From: a bacterium
GTDB taxonomy: Bacteria > Bacteroidota > Ignavibacteria > Kapaibacteriales > UBA7675
NCBI GenBank assembly: GCA_030430495.1
Contig: JAUIKM010000011.1
Coordinates: 1-64,000, forward strand
DNA: 64,000 nt
Direction: 5' to 3'
Each line of letters starts with the position of its first letter. Within the stretch, counting starts at the first letter, position 1. Shown one piece after another: positions 51,108 through 60,234 of the stretch. The notes beneath the pieces were generated by a model, which was not told where the DNA came from, did no database searches, and was given only the letters and a program-made list of their open reading frames with translations. The position numbers and the translations under genes were made by a program.

Positions 51108-51716
51108 TCACTTCTTATACCACTGCGCCCTCAATTCCTCCATCCGCGCCGGACTCAAGCGCGACTCCTCGTACATGCCCGCCGCTTCGCGCTGACGGAA
51201 CGCTTCAAAAACGCTCACGGCGCAGGCCACTGAGATGTTTAAACTCTCGATCATGCCCGACTGTGGAATAAGTACATTGCCGTCCGCCTGCGCCGCCGCT
51301 TCCGCCGATACGCCGCTGTGTTCATTGCCGAACACAAGCGCAACGGGTTTGGTCAGGTCGAGTTCAAAGATTGAAACGGCGTCTTCCTGCAAATGCGTGG
51401 TGTAGATTCTCATGTTGCGACGACGCAGCGCGCCGAAACACTCGTCGACGGAAGTGTGTGTGTGCACTTCCAGCCATTTGTGCGCGCCGGCCGAACTGGA
51501 GCGTTTAAGTTCGGGCATCGCCTGCCCGCCGTGGTACAGCAAATGCACGTGCAGAATGCCGACGGCGTCGGCCGAGCGCATGACCGCGGAGAGGTTGTGC
51601 GGATCGTGGATATTCTCCAGCACCAGCGTCAGGTCGGGCTGACGCGCCTGCAGGACGTTTTCAATCCTTTTCTTGCGCCGTTCCGTTATTCCATGCCTGC
51701 CGTGACGTTGCGCCAT
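51108..51716 (-). CDS. SpoU (TrmH) family RNA 2'-O-methyltransferase
   Basis: A 202-residue SPOUT enzyme. Motif 1 DPHNLSAVMRSADAVG, motif 2 VALVFGNEHSGVS and motif 3 IPQSGMIESLNISVACAVSVFEAFRQR are complete. It resembles TrmH, which methylates G18 of tRNA, but other SpoU enzymes act on rRNA. I chose ATG 51716, preceded by AGGGAGG at a 4-base spacing; a longer frame to 51758 lacks this. It is downstream of nuoD on the same strand. Confidence 0.9.
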   Translation of the reverse strand: MAQRHGRHGITERRKKRIENVLQARQPDLTLVLENIHDPHNLSAVMRSADAVGILHVHLLYHGGQAMPELKRSSSAGAHKWLEVHTHTSVDECFGALRRRNMRIYTTHLQEDAVSIFELDLTKPVALVFGNEHSGVSAEAAAQADGNVLIPQSGMIESLNISVACAVSVFEAFRQREAAGMYEESRLSPARMEELRAQWYKK

Positions 51717-51802
51717 GCCGCCTCCCTTAAACAGCAACGCCGGGCGTGGAAGGTACACGCCCGGCGCGAAAATTAAACACAGAAGTTAAACGCGTGCCGG
51801 AC

Positions 51803-53092
51803 TTATTTATCCGCCTCGCCCATCACGGGGTCGACCGAGCCGATAATCGCCACCACGTCGGCAATCATCGAGCCTTCCACCATGTATTGCAGCGCCTGCA
51901 GGTTGCTGGATGACGGCGAGCGGATTTTCATTTTCCAGGGATAACCCGTGCCGTCGGACACGACAAAAAAGCCGAGTTCGCCTTTGGGCGATTCGAGCGC
52001 AAAATAACTTTCGCCCGCTTCCGGCATCGTGCCGAAGTTAACAAGCATAAAGTCGTTAATGAGCTCTTCCATCTTTGTGTAAATCTCTGCTTTGCGCGGC
52101 AACACGTGATTCGGGTCGTTGGCCATCACCGGGCCCGGTTTCATCTTGTCCAGCACTTGATGACAGATTTTAACCGATTCGCGCATCTCCTGCACGCGCA
52201 CCTGATACCGGCCCCAACAGTCGCAGTCGTTGTTCGTAATCACGTCGAAATCAACCTGATCGTAGAACAGATAGGGTTCGTCGCGGCGAATGTCGTGCGC
52301 AATGCCCGATCCGCGCAGCGCCGGGCCGGAAAGTCCAAGCTGAATCGCCTTCTCCGGCGGACAGTAGCCGATGCCGGCCATGCGGTCCACAAAGATGCGG
52401 TTGCGGTTGAGCAGCTTTTCACACTGTGAAAGCGCGTCGGGGAATTGACGCAGGTAGGCGCGGATTTGATCCAGAACATCGTCGTCGATGTCGTTGGCCA
52501 CACCGCCGACGCGCGTATAACTCGTCGTAAATCGCGCGCCGCAAATTTGTTCAAACAGGTCGTAGAGAAATTCGCGTTGACGGAAGGTCCACAGGAAGAC
52601 CGTTAACGCGCCGACGTCCATACAGGTGGCGCCCATGGCCAGCAGGTGCGAGGAAATACGCGCCATCTCACACACGAGCATGCGGATCCACTGTGCGCGC
52701 TCCGGCACCTGCACATTGGCGGCCTTCTCTATGGCCATCGCAATGGCGACGTTGTTACTCATCGGGGCCAGATAATCCAGGCGGTCCGTGTGCGGAATAA
52801 ATTCGTGGTAGGTCATGTTCTCGGCCAGCTTTTCAAAGCCGCGGTGCAGGTAGCCGAGTTCCGGCACACACTTAACAACCGTCTCGCCTTCCATACGGAT
52901 CAGCACGCGCAGCACGCCGTGGGTGGCCGGGTGCTGGGGGCCCATGTTAAGGACCATGTCGTTCTCGAGCGGATCGTCGACCATAACGGTCGTATCCTTG
53001 TCGAGCACGCGCTGCAGGATCTTGCGCTGACGCGTGTCGTAGACGCGTTCCAGAGTTGCCGTGTTTGAAACCGGGATTTGATCCGAACTCAT
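51803..53092 (-). CDS. nuoD: NADH-quinone oxidoreductase subunit D
   Basis: A 429-residue NuoD (49-kDa) subunit at the quinone site of complex I. The N-terminal NMGPQHPATHGVLR and the segments VPELGYLHRGFEKLAENMTYHEFIPHTDRLDYLAP and GDCDCWGRYQVRV-like (NDCDCWGRYQVRV) are diagnostic. Start ATG 53092 has GAGGGG about 12 bases upstream. No other nuo gene is adjacent, unlike typical operons; the SpoU methyltransferase gene follows 86 bases after its stop. Confidence 0.97.
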   Translation of the reverse strand: MSSDQIPVSNTATLERVYDTRQRKILQRVLDKDTTVMVDDPLENDMVLNMGPQHPATHGVLRVLIRMEGETVVKCVPELGYLHRGFEKLAENMTYHEFIPHTDRLDYLAPMSNNVAIAMAIEKAANVQVPERAQWIRMLVCEMARISSHLLAMGATCMDVGALTVFLWTFRQREFLYDLFEQICGARFTTSYTRVGGVANDIDDDVLDQIRAYLRQFPDALSQCEKLLNRNRIFVDRMAGIGYCPPEKAIQLGLSGPALRGSGIAHDIRRDEPYLFYDQVDFDVITNNDCDCWGRYQVRVQEMRESVKICHQVLDKMKPGPVMANDPNHVLPRKAEIYTKMEELINDFMLVNFGTMPEAGESYFALESPKGELGFFVVSDGTGYPWKMKIRSPSSSNLQALQYMVEGSMIADVVAIIGSVDPVMGEADK

Positions 53093-53311
53093 AAGCGCCG
53101 TCCCCTCGTGCTTTGCGGTTAAATAACCGACCGGAGCGCGCTGTTGCAGTCGCGGGTTGCGCCTGTGCGCCGCCCCTGCCGCTCCGATTCAATTGACCAT
53201 GCTGACGCTAAATTACAAAATACATTGGGTTTGCACACGCAAAAACACATGTGGCGGCGGTCGGGCTTGCCGACTTAAACAAAACCTGAAGCAATCCAAA
53301 AACGCAGAAAT

Positions 53312-53346
53312 AAAAAAAGCGACCCGATAATCGAGTCGCTTTTTTT
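53312..53346 (-). terminator. tRNA terminator
   Basis: GCGACCCGAT and a mirrored ATCGAGTCGC form a stem flanked by A-runs and T-runs, so it could act on either strand. On the minus strand it lies directly after tRNA-Leu and ends in T-rich sequence. Confidence 0.75.
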
Positions 53347-53349
53347 GGG

Positions 53350-53433
53350 TGCCCGGGAAAGGATTCGAACCTTCACGCCCGTAAGGACACTGCACCCTGA
53401 ATACAGCGCGTCTGCCAGTTCCGCCACCCGGGC
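53350..53433 (-). tRNA. tRNA-Leu(CAG)
   Basis: An 84-nt class II tRNA with acceptor GCCCGGG/CCCGGGC, long variable arm and anticodon loop TTCAGGG, giving anticodon CAG for CUG codons. The T-arm is GGTTCGAATCC-like. The 3' CCA is not encoded; the bases after the discriminator A are CCC. Confidence 0.93.
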
Positions 53434-53447
53434 TTGTCAAATTTCTG

Positions 53448-53534
53448 CGGAGAGAGAGGGATTCGAACCCTCGGTAGGCTTGCACCTACAACGGTTTTCG
53501 AGACCGCCCCGTTCAACCACTCCGGCACCTCTCC
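53448..53534 (-). tRNA. tRNA-Ser(CGA)
   Basis: An 87-nt class II tRNA with acceptor GGAGAGG / TCTCTCC (one G-U pair), long variable arm, anticodon stem GCGGT/ACCGT and loop CTCGAAA, giving anticodon CGA for UCG codons. The discriminator is G. CCA is not encoded. It precedes tRNA-Leu by 14 bases, so both are probably one transcript. Confidence 0.93.
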
Positions 53535-53551
53535 TTTGCGAAAGAGAATTG

Positions 53552-53583
53552 CGAATATATGGAGCGTTCCACAAACTACCAAA
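53552..53583 (-). promoter_or_regulatory. Predicted tRNA promoter
   Basis: On the minus strand, TTTG (53583-53580) is followed after 20 bases by TATATTCG (53559-53552), close to the Bacteroidota -33/-7 arrangement. It lies about 18 bases upstream of tRNA-Ser. Confidence 0.35.
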
Positions 53584-53696
53584 CACTTTTACAAAATCTT
53601 TTCCACTTTTATTTAAGCTGCTGCTGTTAAATGACTTAACGCCGCGTTTTCATTTGCGTCTGACCGAAAAAACCGTCCCAGGCCATTTCTTGTTAA

Positions 53697-54818
53697 TCAC
53701 TCGGGGAGGCTCTCAAAGATTTGCAGATAACTGACGTATCGCTCGGGGTCCAGCTCTTCAGCCTCGACGGCCGCCTTCACCGCGCAGTCCGGCTCATGTG
53801 TATGTGAACAGGAGTTAAACCGGCAGCCTTCGGCCACTTCGCTCAGATCCGGAAAGCAGAGCGGCAACTCGGCGCGCGTCACGTCCCATACGCCGAACTC
53901 GCGGATGCCGGGAGTGTCCACGACAAATCCCCCGTCCGGCAGGCGGAACATGCGCGAAAAGGTCGTCGTGTGCATGCCCTTGTTTGTGCGTTGGTTGATG
54001 AAACGCGTTTCCTGAATATCGCGTCCCAGCAGCTTGTTAATCAACGAGGACTTGCCGACGCCCGACGGACCGGAAAACACGGAGGTGTGTCCCGCCAGCG
54101 CCTCGCGCAGCTCTTCAAGTCCGATACCTTCCAACTGGGAGACAAACAAAAGGGGCAGGCCAAGCGAGTCTTCGTAGCCGATGAGGTCTTCCACGATCAG
54201 CTCCAGGTCCTCCTCCGCCACCAGGTCGACTTTGTTCACCACCAGGATCGGGTCCAGTTCGCCGCGGTGTGCGGCCACGAGGTATCGGTCGATGAGGCGT
54301 TTGTTGTACCAGGGGCTGCCGACCGATGCGAGCACGACGAGCTGGTCGACGTTGGAAGCGATCACGTGCTCCTCGTCGTAGCGGCCGGCGGTTTTGCGTG
54401 AGAGCCGCGAAATACGTGGATGTACTTTAGCGATAATTGCCGTCGGAAGTCGGTCGGATTCAACCGGGTCGTCGTCGGGACGGATGCTGACCTTGTCCCC
54501 CACGGCCACGAGCGTCGCGCCCTCTTCGGCGGTCACAATCGTGCGTGAGGGCGTGCATTCGTAGTACGTCGCCGTACCGTCATCCGCGGCCAGCTCAACA
54601 ATCCAGGCGCGGCCGGAAGAATCGACCACTCGTCCTTCCGGTGCGTCGAGCGCATCATCGCGATCAGGCTGGCGCAGATCCTTTGATCGCGGTTTGATCG
54701 GTACTGCGCGTGCGGGAACAAATTCATCATCGACGTCGCGGTACGCGCCGCCTTTACTCCAGCTTTTGGCAGCGCGGCGAGCGCTCCCCTGCTTCATTTT
54801 GTAGTTGCGTTTGGCCAT
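53697..54818 (-). CDS. rsgA: Ribosome small-subunit GTPase RsgA
   Basis: A 373-residue circularly permuted GTPase that checks 30S maturation. An N-terminal OB-like domain (about 60-130) is followed by the permuted motifs NKVD, GPSGVGKSSL and DTPGI, and a C-terminal zinc site with CRFNSCSHTHEPDC. ATG 54818 follows CGGAGG four bases upstream and begins MAKRNYKMKQGS; a longer frame to 54962 is unlikely. The N-terminal about 50 residues are basic and may contact rRNA. Confidence 0.95.
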   Translation of the reverse strand: MAKRNYKMKQGSARRAAKSWSKGGAYRDVDDEFVPARAVPIKPRSKDLRQPDRDDALDAPEGRVVDSSGRAWIVELAADDGTATYYECTPSRTIVTAEEGATLVAVGDKVSIRPDDDPVESDRLPTAIIAKVHPRISRLSRKTAGRYDEEHVIASNVDQLVVLASVGSPWYNKRLIDRYLVAAHRGELDPILVVNKVDLVAEEDLELIVEDLIGYEDSLGLPLLFVSQLEGIGLEELREALAGHTSVFSGPSGVGKSSLINKLLGRDIQETRFINQRTNKGMHTTTFSRMFRLPDGGFVVDTPGIREFGVWDVTRAELPLCFPDLSEVAEGCRFNSCSHTHEPDCAVKAAVEAEELDPERYVSYLQIFESLPE

Positions 54819-55027
54819 GAACCTCCGTTGCTGAGCCTTGGAACCCGGGCCGGCGCAGCCCTGAAAAACAGCTCCTGCGAATAAAAGTGCGCCTTTGATT
54901 TCGGTCCGCTCTGAATCATGCTTTTCGTCCCAAAAACACGCTTTGGGGGCCACATTTTTCACGCTTGGATTACGAATCGCTTTTGTGTAAATTTAAGGCA
55001 ATTAGAAACAAACCGAGAGTATTTTCT

Positions 55028-56770
55028 TTGCAATATCGTTGGATTGTCAACAAGGAAAATGATGATCATACCGTCAAACAGATAGCCGAAGCCGAAAACA
55101 TCCCAGACAGCATTGCCAGAATCCTCGTGTCGAGAGGCACGTTGACAACTGAAACTGCGCATAGCTTCTTTTACCCTTCCATGGAGGATCTGCACGATCC
55201 CTTTCTTATGGATGGAGTCCGCGAAGCGGTTGAGCGCATCGAACGCGCTCAGGAAAGTGGCGAACTGATCTGGATTTACGGGGACTATGATGTTGACGGT
55301 ACGACCAGCACAGCACTGCTGCTGCACTACCTTCGTGAATTCGGATGTAATGTCGACTACTTCATTACCGACCGGTTCAGTGAAGGTTATGGTTTAACAC
55401 GCAGCGGACTGCTCGAAGCGGCTGACGCCGGTGCGGGCCTGATCATCAGCGTCGACATGGGAACAACCTCCGTCGACGCCACCCGCTACGCCGGGGAAAT
55501 CGGACTGGACGTTATAATTTGCGACCACCACGAACCTTCGGATGAACTACCTGATGTATACGCCCTGCTGAACCCAATCAAACCAGGGTGCTCTTATCCT
55601 TTCAAAAGTCTCTGCGCTGGCGGCGTCACCTTTAAACTGGTGCAAGCCATGTGCGCATCACGCGGCGTGCCTGAAAAGGCGCTCGACTACCTGGACTTCG
55701 TCGCGGTGGCCTCGGCGTCGGACATGGTCCCGCTCGTCGGTGAAAACCGCACCATGGTGTACTTCGGGCTGCAACGCCTGAACGAAACGCCGCGGCCGGG
55801 CTTCAAGGGCATGTTCGAGTGCTCGAATATCGAAGTAGGGACCATTTGTTCTTCCACCATCGTGTATAACCTCGCTCCGCGCCTGAATGCCGCCGGCCGC
55901 CTGGGCGACGCGCGCAAGGCCGTTGAACTCCTGCTCGCCGAAAACGACATTCAGGCCTTTCGTCTGGCGCAGGAGTTGGAGAGTAAAAACCACCAGCGCC
56001 GCGTTATTGACGAGAAGATTTTCCACGAAGCCTCGGCTATGGCCGACGATCTGATCAACAAACAGAATTATCGGTCGCTGGTGCTGCACGATCCCAACTG
56101 GCACGTGGGCGTCATCAACATCGTCGCTTCGCGCCTGGTGGAAAAATTCCACAAACCGACGATCATGTTGACCACGGTGGACAATGTGACCAAGGGTTCG
56201 GCGCGCAGCATCAAGAACTTCGACATTCACCAGGCGCTGCATCGTTGCAGCCATTTGTTGAAACAATTCGGCGGTCACAAGTACGCCGCCGGCCTCTCGC
56301 TGGACGCGTCGAATGTCGATGAGCTGCGCGACCTGTTTGACGAAGTCGCACGCACGGCGATCACCGACGACATGTTGATTCCGGAGCAGCAGATCGACAC
56401 GGAACTCAACCTGAACGAACTCTCCCCCGCCTTTGTCGAACTGCTGCAGCGCTTCTCTCCCTTCGGCTATCAGAACTTTAAACCGACCTTTGTCTCGCAC
56501 AACGTACACATGGTACGGCGCGCAAAAATCGTCGGAAAAAACCACGTGAAGTTTCGCGTGCGTCAAGGCAACTTTCTGATCGATGCAATTGGATTCAACC
56601 TGGGCGACCGACTGTCCATGCTGAATTCCGGCAAACCGATCTCGATCATTTACACAATCGAAGAATCGATGCATCGCAATTCAAAACATTTACAGTTATA
56701 CGTCAAGGACCTGCGCCCGACGGATTTGATCGACATCCCGGTACAATCCAACGGCCGCAAGTCGGCTTAA
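55028..56770 (+). CDS. recJ: Single-stranded DNA exonuclease RecJ
   Basis: A 580-residue RecJ, a 5'-3' exonuclease of the DHH family used in recombination and mismatch repair. Motifs are YGDYDVDGTTS (about 84-94), SVDMGTT and the DHH motif CDHHEP (about 168), plus the DHHA1 segment near QFGGHKYAAGLSL. The likely start is TTG 55028, because homologues begin close to the conserved YRWIV; another TTG at 54965 gives a 21-residue longer protein. It is divergent from rsgA. Confidence 0.93.
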   Translation: MQYRWIVNKENDDHTVKQIAEAENIPDSIARILVSRGTLTTETAHSFFYPSMEDLHDPFLMDGVREAVERIERAQESGELIWIYGDYDVDGTTSTALLLHYLREFGCNVDYFITDRFSEGYGLTRSGLLEAADAGAGLIISVDMGTTSVDATRYAGEIGLDVIICDHHEPSDELPDVYALLNPIKPGCSYPFKSLCAGGVTFKLVQAMCASRGVPEKALDYLDFVAVASASDMVPLVGENRTMVYFGLQRLNETPRPGFKGMFECSNIEVGTICSSTIVYNLAPRLNAAGRLGDARKAVELLLAENDIQAFRLAQELESKNHQRRVIDEKIFHEASAMADDLINKQNYRSLVLHDPNWHVGVINIVASRLVEKFHKPTIMLTTVDNVTKGSARSIKNFDIHQALHRCSHLLKQFGGHKYAAGLSLDASNVDELRDLFDEVARTAITDDMLIPEQQIDTELNLNELSPAFVELLQRFSPFGYQNFKPTFVSHNVHMVRRAKIVGKNHVKFRVRQGNFLIDAIGFNLGDRLSMLNSGKPISIIYTIEESMHRNSKHLQLYVKDLRPTDLIDIPVQSNGRKSA

Positions 56771-56805
56771 TTCAGCTAACGACTTATCATTCGTGGAATC
56801 GAGAG

Positions 56806-57564
56806 ATGGCAGGACATAGTAAGTGGGCCAACATTAAACACCGCAAGGCGGCGGCAGACGCCAAAAAAGGCAAGGTCTTTACGCGCGTCAGCAAGGAGTT
56901 GACAATCGCCGCGCGCCAGGGCGGCGGCGATCCGGCGGCCAACCCGCGCCTGCGCCTTGCAATGCAAAGCGCCCGCGCAGCCAACATGGCCAACGATAAA
57001 ATCCAGAAGGCGATCCAGAAAGGCACCGGCGAAATCGACGGCGTCAACTACGAAGAATATACCTATGAAGGTTACGCTCCCTGCGGCGTGGCCATAATCG
57101 TGGAAACCGTAACCGACAACAAAAACCGGACGGTAGCCGATGTGCGCCATTTGTTTAACAAATACGGCGGCAGCATGGGCGAGACAAATTCGGTGGCCTG
57201 GAATTTTGAACGCAAAGGCGTTATCACTATTTCCGCTGCGAGTTTCAGCGAGGACGACATGCTGGAACACGTGCTGGAGTCCGGTGCGGAAGATATGTCG
57301 CCGACGGACGACGGCTACGTCGTCTACACGCCGCTGGAAAACTTCGGCCAGGCGCAGGACTATTTTGAAAAACTTGACGGCGCGGAAATCGGTGAGGCCA
57401 AAACCGAGTTTGTGGCCAATACAATGGCCAACATCGACAGCGCTTCCGACGCCCGACGCGTCATGAAGTTCCTGGAAGCCTTTGAAGACTGCGACGACGT
57501 TCAAAACATCTATTCCAATTTTGAGGTTTCCGACGACGTGGCGGCCGAACTGGAAAACGATTAA
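56806..57564 (+). CDS. YebC/PmpR family regulator
   Basis: A 252-residue YebC-family protein. The start MAGHSKWANIKHRKAAADAKKG is diagnostic, with the R-rich segment up to NPRLRLAMQSARAANM. Members act as DNA-binding regulators and, in some bacteria, in relieving ribosome stalling at proline stretches. It is 35 bases after recJ and 72 bases before ruvC, a classic yebC-ruvC arrangement. Confidence 0.96.
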   Translation: MAGHSKWANIKHRKAAADAKKGKVFTRVSKELTIAARQGGGDPAANPRLRLAMQSARAANMANDKIQKAIQKGTGEIDGVNYEEYTYEGYAPCGVAIIVETVTDNKNRTVADVRHLFNKYGGSMGETNSVAWNFERKGVITISAASFSEDDMLEHVLESGAEDMSPTDDGYVVYTPLENFGQAQDYFEKLDGAEIGEAKTEFVANTMANIDSASDARRVMKFLEAFEDCDDVQNIYSNFEVSDDVAAELEND

Positions 57565-57636
57565 CAGGCGCGGCCGGCGACGCATCTGCATCAAACGAAA
57601 TGCGCCTGCCGGCTGGAGCAAAAAGGCGGTTAAACT

Positions 57637-58197
57637 ATGCGCGTCATTGGTGTGGACCCCGGCAGCGTCATCTGCGGATACGGGGTTGTCGAGCGCACAG
57701 GTAAACGCTATCAGTTGATTGAATACGGCGTGATTAAAGCCAAGGCGGCCGGCGAGGCCCTTCCCCTTCGCTGCCGCATGATCTACACTCGTCTGCAGCA
57801 GGTCATTGAACGCTCTTTGCCCGATGAGATGGCGCTCGAAAGTCTGTTCTACGCCAAGAACGTCGCGTCGGTGATTAAACTTTCGCACGCCCGCGGCGCG
57901 GCCATGCTGAGCGGCGCCATGCGCGAAATCCCGGTGATTGAATACTCGCCCAAAGAAGTCAAACGCGCCGTTACGGGGCGTGGCGGCGCGGACAAAAAGC
58001 AGGTCCAGTTTATGGTGCGCGACATGCTGGGCATCGAAGAAACACACGAGTTTTACGATGCGACCGACGCACTGGCCGTGGCGATCTGCCACTTAAACAA
58101 AGTTCATTCCCCGCTTGGACGACCGCGATCATGGAAACAGTTTATCGAAGAACACCCCGACCGGATTGTCGGATCCAAACCGCGCAAAAACAGTTAA
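57637..58197 (+). CDS. ruvC: Crossover junction endonuclease RuvC
   Basis: A 186-residue Holliday-junction resolvase with the RNase H-like catalytic Asp in GVDPGSVICGYGVV, Glu in MALESLFYAKN and the C-terminal ATDALAVAICH. Length is typical. The 3' end overlaps the next gene's N-terminal codons (58131-58197), which is unusual for ruvC. Confidence 0.96.
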   Translation: MRVIGVDPGSVICGYGVVERTGKRYQLIEYGVIKAKAAGEALPLRCRMIYTRLQQVIERSLPDEMALESLFYAKNVASVIKLSHARGAAMLSGAMREIPVIEYSPKEVKRAVTGRGGADKKQVQFMVRDMLGIEETHEFYDATDALAVAICHLNKVHSPLGRPRSWKQFIEEHPDRIVGSKPRKNS

Positions 58198-59153
58198 GTC
58201 AGTCCTGTCCGTCAACAAGCCGTCTTCCCGCACTTCTGCTCGTCGCGCTTTTCGCCTTCGTAACCTGTTTTGCAGCGGCGCTGCGTGCCGACGAACCCGC
58301 GTCGCCGGGACCGCAACTCTTCAACCTGAAAAATACCTCGCGGGATGCGGGCCTGGTGCTGACTTACCGCGTCACTGGAGAAACGCTGACCGACCGTCAG
58401 GGCGAACTCGATTTTGAGTATATCAGCTACGATATTGACCTGCACTTTATCTCCGGCGACTCGTTTGGCGACATGTACGACTTCAGGCTGTACAACTGGA
58501 AACAAACGGCGCCGGCGGATGCGAATCTCGTTAACTCGGTCGGAGTGGTTGAAATACTGGGAGAACGCTGCACGCTGCTTGAATCTTATCCGCAGGCTGA
58601 AGGACTGGAGGGATTTGCGGTTGGCGACAGCACTGAACACCCGCACCCTTTTCTGCTGGACAACGCCGTCTCACTGTTTCACTTTGTATCTTTTGGCGAC
58701 AGCAGCATGACCGACGGCTCCACAACAATTTCCCACTACAACGACAGCAGCTTCGATGATCAACACGAGGATGACGACGAAGTGGAAATCGTCACGGGAA
58801 AGAATGCTATCGTCAGCTTCATAACCGATAAAGCGGTGGAGGTTGATTGGATTAACAACACGAGATTTCTGCTGCCGGCCAAAGTCATTTCGCGCCACAG
58901 CGCCAGAACCAGCGCGCACGACAATGATCTGGACTATTTTGTTTCCAGATCGATAGACAATGAGTTGATTGACGAAAAACTCACCTGGAGTTTTCGTGCC
59001 GATCTGATGTTGGCATACGAACTGGAGCGGCGCAGCGACAAAACATTCACCCTGGAGGGACAATTGACGCGCCTGCGCGGCACGGAGGAACAGCAGAAAC
59101 TACAGATAGAATTTGTGCGGGCGCGCCGTTTTGTTAACAACGATGATGATTAA
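58131..59153 (+). CDS. Exported protein of unknown function
   Basis: A 340-residue exported protein. A long N-region precedes a hydrophobic segment (LPALLLVALFAFVTCFAAAL) with probable cleavage near LRA|DEP. The mature part is acidic and beta-rich with a His/Asp-rich loop (YNDSSFDDQHEDDDEVE). No family is recognised. Start ATG 58131 overlaps ruvC by 67 bases; no better in-frame start was seen further downstream before the signal. The 3' end overlaps ispH tail to tail by four bases. Confidence 0.65.
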   Translation: METVYRRTPRPDCRIQTAQKQLSQSCPSTSRLPALLLVALFAFVTCFAAALRADEPASPGPQLFNLKNTSRDAGLVLTYRVTGETLTDRQGELDFEYISYDIDLHFISGDSFGDMYDFRLYNWKQTAPADANLVNSVGVVEILGERCTLLESYPQAEGLEGFAVGDSTEHPHPFLLDNAVSLFHFVSFGDSSMTDGSTTISHYNDSSFDDQHEDDDEVEIVTGKNAIVSFITDKAVEVDWINNTRFLLPAKVISRHSARTSAHDNDLDYFVSRSIDNELIDEKLTWSFRADLMLAYELERRSDKTFTLEGQLTRLRGTEEQQKLQIEFVRARRFVNNDDD

Positions 59154-60055
59154 ACAACCTGTAGGTTAAAACGCGCTTCTATGGCGTCGCGCACATCCTG
59201 CATCAGCCAGTGCGGCGTGCTGGTCGCTCCGGAAATCCCCACTTTTGTTGCACCGTCAAACCACTGGTCCTGCATCTCCCCGATTTCTTCGATGAAGTGC
59301 GTGCGCGGATTGGCGTCTTTTGCTACGTTAAACAAAACTTTGCCGTTGGAAGATTCGCGTCCGGCCACGAAAATGATTACGTCGTTGTCGGCGGCGTAGG
59401 CCGCCAGTTTATCTTCCCGGCCCGAAACTTGTCCGCAAATCGTGTCCTTGGCGTGAAATTCCAACGCAATATTTTCGTGTGAGTCGACCACCAGCTCGCT
59501 GATGCGCTGTTTAAGTGCGTCGCGCACGGCCAGAAATGTCGGACGGTCCATCGTTGTCTGCGAAAAGAGTACGGTCGGACGGTCCAGATCCACCTGCGTC
59601 ATGGCATCCTCGACGGTTTTTACCACGATGCATTCGTCATTGCAGACGCCGCGCACGCCTTTCACCTCGGCGTGATCGCGTTTTCCGAAAACCACCACCT
59701 GAAAGTCGTCATTGTAAAATTTGCGCACGCGCTCCTGTAGTTTGGTGACCACCGGACAGGTCGCGTCGATGAGTTCCACACCGGCTTTAAACGCCTGGCG
59801 ATACGTTGCGGGAGGTTCGCCGTGCGCGCGAATCAGAACGCGGCCATTGCTGCCGGCCAGCCCTTCAATGTCGTCGTGAGTAATCGTCTTCAGACCTTTG
59901 TTGCGCAGGCGCTCAATTTCGCGCGGATTGTGGATGATATTGCCGAGCACGTAGAGCGGACGGCCGCTGCCGTCGGCGAGATATTGTTCAGCTATCTGCA
60001 CGGTGCGCACGACGCCCCAGCAGAAACCGGAGCTGGGATCAATAGAGACTTGCAT
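59150..60055 (-). CDS. ispH: 4-hydroxy-3-methylbut-2-enyl diphosphate reductase
   Basis: A 301-residue IspH (LytB), the last enzyme of the MEP isoprenoid pathway, with a [4Fe-4S] cluster. The cysteines are in GFCWGV, IDATCPVV and DTICGQVSGRE, the last of which matches the Bacteroidota-type variant. ATG 60055 starts just before the first cysteine motif; in-frame ATGs at 60070 and 60091 are less likely. The product feeds HpnD at 46860 through farnesyl diphosphate. Confidence 0.93.
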   Translation of the reverse strand: MQVSIDPSSGFCWGVVRTVQIAEQYLADGSGRPLYVLGNIIHNPREIERLRNKGLKTITHDDIEGLAGSNGRVLIRAHGEPPATYRQAFKAGVELIDATCPVVTKLQERVRKFYNDDFQVVVFGKRDHAEVKGVRGVCNDECIVVKTVEDAMTQVDLDRPTVLFSQTTMDRPTFLAVRDALKQRISELVVDSHENIALEFHAKDTICGQVSGREDKLAAYAADNDVIIFVAGRESSNGKVLFNVAKDANPRTHFIEEIGEMQDQWFDGATKVGISGATSTPHWLMQDVRDAIEARFNLQVV

Positions 60056-60234
60056 ATTGGCCCTTTGCATTACTGGACGTTTCCCCGCCATCGACGCCGG
60101 CTGAACAGCAATATTTTTGGCTGGTTTGATTGACGAGCGGGGGTATGGTCACATCGGCGACTGAGCGGGCGGTTGTGGGTGATGAGCGGCGTTTGCGGCT
60201 GAAAATTGCGTAAAACTACGCAGTGCGTCTGATT

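Noticed and set aside
53373-53582. Small minus-strand frame with a PEWLNGAVSKTVVGASLPRVRIP-like segment
   Set aside because: It is a translation through tRNA-Ser and tRNA-Leu; this peptide type is a known annotation artefact of tRNA genes.
56776-58092. 438-codon minus-strand open frame
   Set aside because: It is the complement of yebC and ruvC, both of which are unmistakable on the plus strand.
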